NCBI RefSeq assembly: GCF_000181515.1
Contig: NZ_ABCG01000002.1
Location: forward strand, 372,001 to 436,000
Reading direction: 5' to 3'
DNA length: 64,000 bases
Source of the DNA: Erythrobacter sp. SD-21
GTDB lineage: Bacteria > Pseudomonadota > Alphaproteobacteria > Sphingomonadales > Sphingomonadaceae
Of this stretch, positions 62,353 through 64,000 are shown piece by piece (position 1 is the stretch's first letter; every line of letters begins with the position of its first letter). The notes under the pieces were generated by a model that had not been told where the DNA came from, made no database searches, and was given only the letters and a program-made list of their open reading frames with translations. The position numbers and the translations under genes were made by a program.

Positions 62353-64000
62353 ATGCGGAATTTCGATATCATCGTAGTCGGCGGCGGACACGCCGGCGTC
62401 GAAGCGGCTTGCGTCGCTGCGCGCATGGGCGCAGCGACGGCACTCGTCAGTTTCGATCTCACGAAGATCGGCGCGATGAGCTGCAACCCGGCCATCGGCG
62501 GTCTGGGCAAAGGGCATCTCGTTCGCGAAGTCGACGCTCTCGATGGCGTGATCGGGCGCGCGGCCGATGCGGCGGCGATCCATTACCGGATGCTCAACCG
62601 TTCCAAGGGGAGCGCGGTCTGGGGGCCCCGGGTGCAGGCCGATCGAGCGCTGTTCCATCGTGCTGTTCAGGGGAACGTAAAATCGCAGGAAAGCCTCGAA
62701 CTGGTCGAGGGCGAGGCAGCATCATTGGTTCTCGAAGGGGGAAGGGTAACGGGCTTGGCGCTTGCCGATGGCTCGGCTCTCTCGGCCCCCGCGGTGATCC
62801 TGTGCACGGGCACTTTTCTAGGCGGGACGCTGTTTCGTGGTGAGGAGCGCTTCGAGGGTGGTCGCATCGGAGAAGATGCGGCGCGCGTCCTGGCGTCGCA
62901 GCTGCGCGAGGCCGACCTACCGATGGCTCGGCTCAAGACGGGCACGCCGCCGCGCCTCGACGGCAAGACCATCGACTGGGCGGTGCTCGAGGAGCAGCCC
63001 TCCGATGGGGAAGCGTGGACCATGTCGTCCCTTTCGACGCAGCGAATGAATCCACAGGTCTTCTGCGCCATCACCCGCACAAACGAAAAGGCGCATGACA
63101 TTATCCGCGTGAATCTCGATCGCTCGCCGCTTTTCTCGGGAGCCATCGGCGCTGCGGGTCCGCGCTATTGTCCCTCCATCGAAGACAAGATCCATCGCTT
63201 CGGCGATAGGGAGGGGCACCAGATTTTCCTCGAGCCCGAAGGCCTTTCGACCGATCTCGTCTATCCCAACGGCATCAGTACCTCGCTGCCGACGGATGTG
63301 CAGCACGACATGCTGCGCGCGATGAAGGGACTCGAGCGGGTCGAGATGGCGGTTCCCGGTTACGCGGTGGAATACGATCACATCGATCCTCGCGCGCTCA
63401 GGAGTTCGCTGGAGGTAAAGACAATTCCGGGCCTCTATTGCGCCGGGCAGATCAACGGGACCACGGGTTATGAGGAAGCTGCCGCCCAGGGTCTGGTCGC
63501 GGGCATGAGCGCCGCGGCGACCGTCCTGGGCCGCGAGCCGGTAGGTCTCGACCGGTCCAATTCCTATATCGCGGTCATGGTCGACGATCTGACGCTGCAG
63601 GGCGTCAGCGAGCCTTATCGCATGCTGACATCGCGCGCCGAATACCGGCTGCGGCTGCGTGCCGCCAATGCGGATACGCGCCTGACCGGGCTTGGCATCG
63701 AAGCCTGCCTTGTCGGAGCTGAGCGGGCCGAGTGGTTCAGCCACCGTGAAGAGCGGCGTTTGGTGATCGACAACCAGCTGGAGGAGGAGCTGCACGCCAA
63801 CACGCTCATCGAGGGCGGCATTCGAGCCAAGGCCGATCGCGGCTCGCAGCGCTTGAGGGAGTGGCTCAGGGGAGGGCAGATTTCCATCGAAGAGTTGGCG
63901 GGTATTGTGGGCGGGATAGACCCTCAGGACGCGCTTACCGTCGAGATGGTGGAGGACACGATTTACGAGCCCTATCTGTTGCGGCAGGAGGCGGAACTGC
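62353..64000 (+). CDS. mnmG: tRNA uridine-5-carboxymethylaminomethyl modification enzyme MnmG, N-terminal part
   Basis: A FAD protein that partners MnmE in wobble uridine modification; the gene is cut by the window end (549 codons present, about 610-630 expected). Starts [26 protein letters not shown] (FAD-binding Rossmann GxGxxG), then [62 protein letters not shown] and [23 protein letters not shown], all diagnostic of MnmG/GidA. It is not visible as a complete frame only because it runs off the end. Confidence 0.96.
   Translation, partial: MRNFDIIVVGGGHAGVEAACVAARMGAATALVSFDLTKIGAMSCNPAIGGLGKGHLVREVDALDGVIGRAADAAAIHYRMLNRSKGSAVWGPRVQADRALFHRAVQGNVKSQESLELVEGEAASLVLEGGRVTGLALADGSALSAPAVILCTGTFLGGTLFRGEERFEGGRIGEDAARVLASQLREADLPMARLKTGTPPRLDGKTIDWAVLEEQPSDGEAWTMSSLSTQRMNPQVFCAITRTNEKAHDIIRVNLDRSPLFSGAIGAAGPRYCPSIEDKIHRFGDREGHQIFLEPEGLSTDLVYPNGISTSLPTDVQHDMLRAMKGLERVEMAVPGYAVEYDHIDPRALRSSLEVKTIPGLYCAGQINGTTGYEEAAAQGLVAGMSAAATVLGREPVGLDRSNSYIAVMVDDLTLQGVSEPYRMLTSRAEYRLRLRAANADTRLTGLGIEACLVGAERAEWFSHREERRLVIDNQLEEELHANTLIEGGIRAKADRGSQRLREWLRGGQISIEELAGIVGGIDPQDALTVEMVEDTIYEPYLLRQEAEL

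Noticed and set aside
1-64000. CRISPR arrays, insertion sequences, tRNA and rRNA genes
   Set aside because: No regularly spaced repeats, transposase genes or T-loop-like GGTTCGAATCC patterns were noticed by eye; a tRNAscan/Infernal run would be decisive.

Overview
The window is about 64% GC and gene-dense, with alphaproteobacterial housekeeping genes throughout. The gene set (TolC with a Pcm-like protein and PopZ, DUF1491, DUF2093, DUF2497, DUF6489, UrcA, a MerC-like protein, a complete SUF operon and a hemE-rho-mnmE-mnmG cluster) points to Sphingomonadales, most likely Erythrobacteraceae. That placement is inferred from gene content, not from a marker-gene search. No rRNA, tRNA, insertion sequence, prophage or CRISPR array was recognised.

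Layout. 1-7.7 kb: end of nadC, a membrane protein, a secreted RNase T2, tadA, rpmB, a phytase-like secreted protein, an M23 peptidase, and xseA divergent from purD with overlapping start codons. 7.7-8.7 kb: two AT-richer orphan genes embedded in copies of a short dispersed repeat. 8.7-14.5 kb: a two-subunit acyl-CoA dehydrogenase, adenosine kinase, a CysZ-like membrane protein, a lipoprotein and an internally duplicated orphan protein. 14.6-21.3 kb: a nine-gene suf operon (Rrf2 regulator, sufB, two accessory genes, sufC, sufD, sufS, sufT-like, sufA) with a near-palindromic candidate operator just before the regulator.

21.3-37.6 kb: an AraC regulator, a DUF885 lipoprotein, a candidate small RNA, pyrD, gamma-glutamyltransferase, an acyl-CoA ligase, a cupin lipoprotein, two orphan genes, a ThiS-ThiG fusion, a MerC-like protein behind a Zur-like palindrome, ctaA/cox15, cutA, rplM-rpsI, a metallophosphoesterase, a lipid-kinase-like protein and UrcA. 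37.6-48.6 kb: a LytS/LytTR-type two-component pair, class I fumarase, a shortened Pcm-like protein, TolC, PopZ, an S9 peptidase, a thioredoxin-like ferredoxin, a CBS protein, an ErpA-type protein and exonuclease III.

48.6-64 kb is the most structured part. Nine consecutive genes on the minus strand (SleB-type hydrolase, DUF1491, thioesterase, HPF, dnaQ, coaE, aroE, maf, ppsR) diverge from hemE, hemJ and rho on the plus strand. The gene-free junction between ppsR and hemE (about 54,657-54,929) is the position of the replication origin in Caulobacter and Rickettsia. It carries DnaA-box-like 9-mers and the region's most AT-rich tract. Two ParB-type parS sequences lie 7 kb further on, in mnmE and just upstream of mnmG. 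I therefore read this end of the window as the chromosomal oriC/parS region. A small NTF2/SnoaL-type gene next to it is broken by a one-base frameshift. No clearly undescribed multi-gene system was found; the best leads are the oriC/parS region, the suf operon passengers, the duplicated orphan protein, the repeat family and the candidate small RNA.
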